DNA from: Bifidobacterium breve
Lineage (GTDB): Bacteria; Actinomycetota; Acidimicrobiia; Acidimicrobiales; Ilumatobacteraceae
DNA length: 7,903 nucleotides
Direction of reading: 5' to 3'
Assembly: GCA_943325435.2 (NCBI GenBank)
Contig: CALPPK020000037.1
Span: forward strand, 1 to 7,903
In this document: positions 6,753 through 7,903 of the stretch, piece by piece
How the letters are laid out: every line of letters starts with the position of its first letter
Position numbering within the stretch: position 1 is the stretch's first letter
Notes under the pieces: model-generated
What the model was told of the DNA's origin: nothing
The model's database searches: none
What the model saw: only the letters and a program-made list of their open reading frames with translations
Program-made: the position numbers and the translations under genes

Positions 6753-7150
6753 TGCTGCCCTCCGAGGCGAGGCAAAACCGGGGCGAGACCAGCATCCAAG
6801 CGGTGCTTCTCGTCCCGGCGGTTCTCGGAATCTTCTTTCTTGGTGTTCATGTGACAGCGCTTGTCCATGGGGCCCAAGTTGCAAATGCAGCAGCTATTCG
6901 CGGGGCACAGATTGCAGCATTTTCAAGCAGTGAAGGAAATGACGTTGTGAGAGCACTGAATGAAATGGAACAAGTGGTCTCTGACTTGGGATCTCATATG
7001 TATTCAGCTCCGTCACTAAGTGTTGGAAGTAAGTCCGTTCAAGTCACAGTAAAAGTGGCCATTCAGTCCGTAGTTCCTTTTCTCCCAACTTCGATCACAA
7101 GGTCTGCAACCGTCAGTCGCGAGCAGTTCACTATGGAGCAAGACAGATGA
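6749..7150 (+). CDS. TadE-like pseudopilin (first copy)
   Basis: 133 residues. A short polar leader (1-12) ending NRGETS precedes a hydrophobic helix (about 16-40), then a periplasmic/extracellular domain. ANAAAIRGAQIAAF (45-58) is the Ala-rich stretch that follows the helix in TadE proteins, and the C-terminal VTVKVAIQSVVPFL (99-112) is their usual beta segment. TadE-like proteins are minor pseudopilins of the Tad system. The start is ATG 6749, overlapping the pilin stop; a second ATG follows immediately (6752) and is equally possible. There are no cysteines. The stop overlaps the next ATG by 4 bases. Confidence 0.75.
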   Translation: MMLPSEARQNRGETSIQAVLLVPAVLGIFFLGVHVTALVHGAQVANAAAIRGAQIAAFSSSEGNDVVRALNEMEQVVSDLGSHMYSAPSLSVGSKSVQVTVKVAIQSVVPFLPTSITRSATVSREQFTMEQDR

Positions 7151-7551
7151 AGAGAAATGGTTCGCGCGGCTCACTAACAGTGGAAGCACTTATTCTGGTT
7201 CCGGCGCTAATGATGCTGTTTCTTCTCATCGTGTATGTTGGTCGATTGACAGATGCATCTTTCCGTGTACATCGTGCAGCAGATGTAAGTGCACGAATTG
7301 CGTCGCAATCGAATTCACAAGTAATGATTTCGCGTGGTGTGACTGCAGCTCATTACGACTTAGTAGGGAGTTCTTCTACATGTGAACATGCACACATCAT
7401 GGTCTCAATAGGTCAAATCGGCCGTATCCAAACAGTGACAAGTTCCATCACGTGTGTTGTTTCTTCATCGGGACTTGGAATTTTGTCATTGCCCAATCGA
7501 ACCGTACGTGCAACATCCACAGAGGTAGTGGATTATTTCTCGGGGCGATGA
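7147..7551 (+). CDS. TadE/TadF-like pseudopilin (second copy)
   Basis: 134 residues. SRGSLTVEALILVPALM (6-22) is the clearest TadE motif in the window: cleavage after Gly8 would place Glu13 at mature position 5, as in type IV pilins. The helix is about 13-32, then AADVSARIAS (44-53) and a domain with Cys79 and Cys103, a possible disulfide. It resembles the first TadE-like protein in size and order and may fill the TadF place. A GGAG at 7135-7138, 8 bases before the ATG, supports the start; the gene overlaps both neighbours by ATGA. Confidence 0.78.
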   Translation: MKRNGSRGSLTVEALILVPALMMLFLLIVYVGRLTDASFRVHRAADVSARIASQSNSQVMISRGVTAAHYDLVGSSSTCEHAHIMVSIGQIGRIQTVTSSITCVVSSSGLGILSLPNRTVRATSTEVVDYFSGR

Positions 7552-7903
7552 TGAATGTAAGGAATCGGGGATCGCTCTCGGCGATGGTTGTGTGCCTTGT
7601 TATGGCGACTATGTCATTGGCAGGTTTGGCATACGACGGAGGACGTGTTGTTTCCACATATATGGAAATGTCTGATGCTGCTCAAAATGCTGCCCGATTA
7701 GGGGGACAACAAATGGTTGGTATTCGTGAAGGGAATCCTCGCATTGACGAAGACCTAGCCACCTCAGCAATGCGTGCGTATTTAGTTACCCATGGGCTGA
7801 CTGGAAATTTTGATATTCAAGGGACTAGGGCAACAGTCACGGTTTCGACGAAAATACCAATGCGGATACTTGGGATCATCGGCGTTGGTGAGCGCACGAT
7901 TCG
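7548..7903 (+). CDS. TadG/TadE-like pilus-associated protein, 3' end missing
   Basis: 118 residues are visible, running open off the right edge. It starts at ATG 7548, which overlaps the previous stop (ATGA); a second ATG at 7551 is possible. RNRGSLSAMVV (5-15) begins a hydrophobic helix (about 11-29) ending AYDGGRVV, then AAQNAARLGGQQM (44-56), the pattern of actinobacterial TadG-like proteins (short N-terminus, helix, D-G-G, then an Ala-rich helix). The residues after that, with TRATVTVSTKIPMRIL (93-108), recall the beta segment and C-terminal part of TadE/TadG domains. It is probably a membrane-anchored minor component facing outwards. Whether it is a short TadE-type or a long TadG with a further domain cannot be told here. 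Confidence 0.72.
   Translation, partial: MMNVRNRGSLSAMVVCLVMATMSLAGLAYDGGRVVSTYMEMSDAAQNAARLGGQQMVGIREGNPRIDEDLATSAMRAYLVTHGLTGNFDIQGTRATVTVSTKIPMRILGIIGVGERTI

Noticed and set aside
1..7903. CRISPR array, insertion sequence or tRNA gene
   Set aside because: No regularly spaced repeats, no transposase motifs or terminal inverted repeats, and no cloverleaf with a TTCRA loop were found on either strand.

Overview
The window looks like chromosomal DNA from an actinobacterium (Actinomycetota) with roughly balanced base composition rather than the high G+C usual in that phylum. This is an inference from three things: the style of the Tad pilus proteins (CpaF-type ATPase, short TadB and TadC, several small RG-[S/E] membrane-anchored proteins), the use of GTG starts, and genes that seem to lack leaders or ribosome binding sites. 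A low-G+C aquatic actinobacterium is plausible, but species cannot be named from the sequence.

Layout. Bases 1-236 hold no gene I can support, only short direct repeats. From 1606 down to 237 on the minus strand lie two translationally coupled genes: a 48-residue DUF2256 zinc-ribbon-like protein and a secreted PHB-depolymerase/LpqC-type esterase, sharing a GTGA stop/start. Divergent from them, 1655-3151 on the plus strand encodes an iron-sulfur photolyase/cryptochrome of the PhrB/CryB family. Only 48 bases separate the DUF2256 and photolyase start codons, and each start has a TANNNT box 6-7 bases upstream, suggesting back-to-back leaderless promoters.

From 3307 to the right edge runs one plus-strand Tad (tight adherence, type IVc) pilus operon: a reduced CpaB/RcpC-like SAF protein, the TadA/CpaF ATPase, TadB, TadC, a small Flp-like pilin candidate, two TadE-like pseudopilin candidates, and a TadG-like protein cut by the window end. 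Almost every junction is a 4-base ATGA overlap. The exception is a 35-base gap before the pilin, which carries a short palindrome and the best ribosome binding site in the window.

How they work together: TadA powers assembly through the TadB/TadC inner-membrane platform. The pilin would form the fibre, and the TadE/TadG-like proteins would be minor or priming subunits. No TadZ/CpaE or TadV prepilin peptidase is visible, so these must lie outside the window or elsewhere. The photolyase/DUF2256 pair is a separate light-dependent DNA-repair unit.
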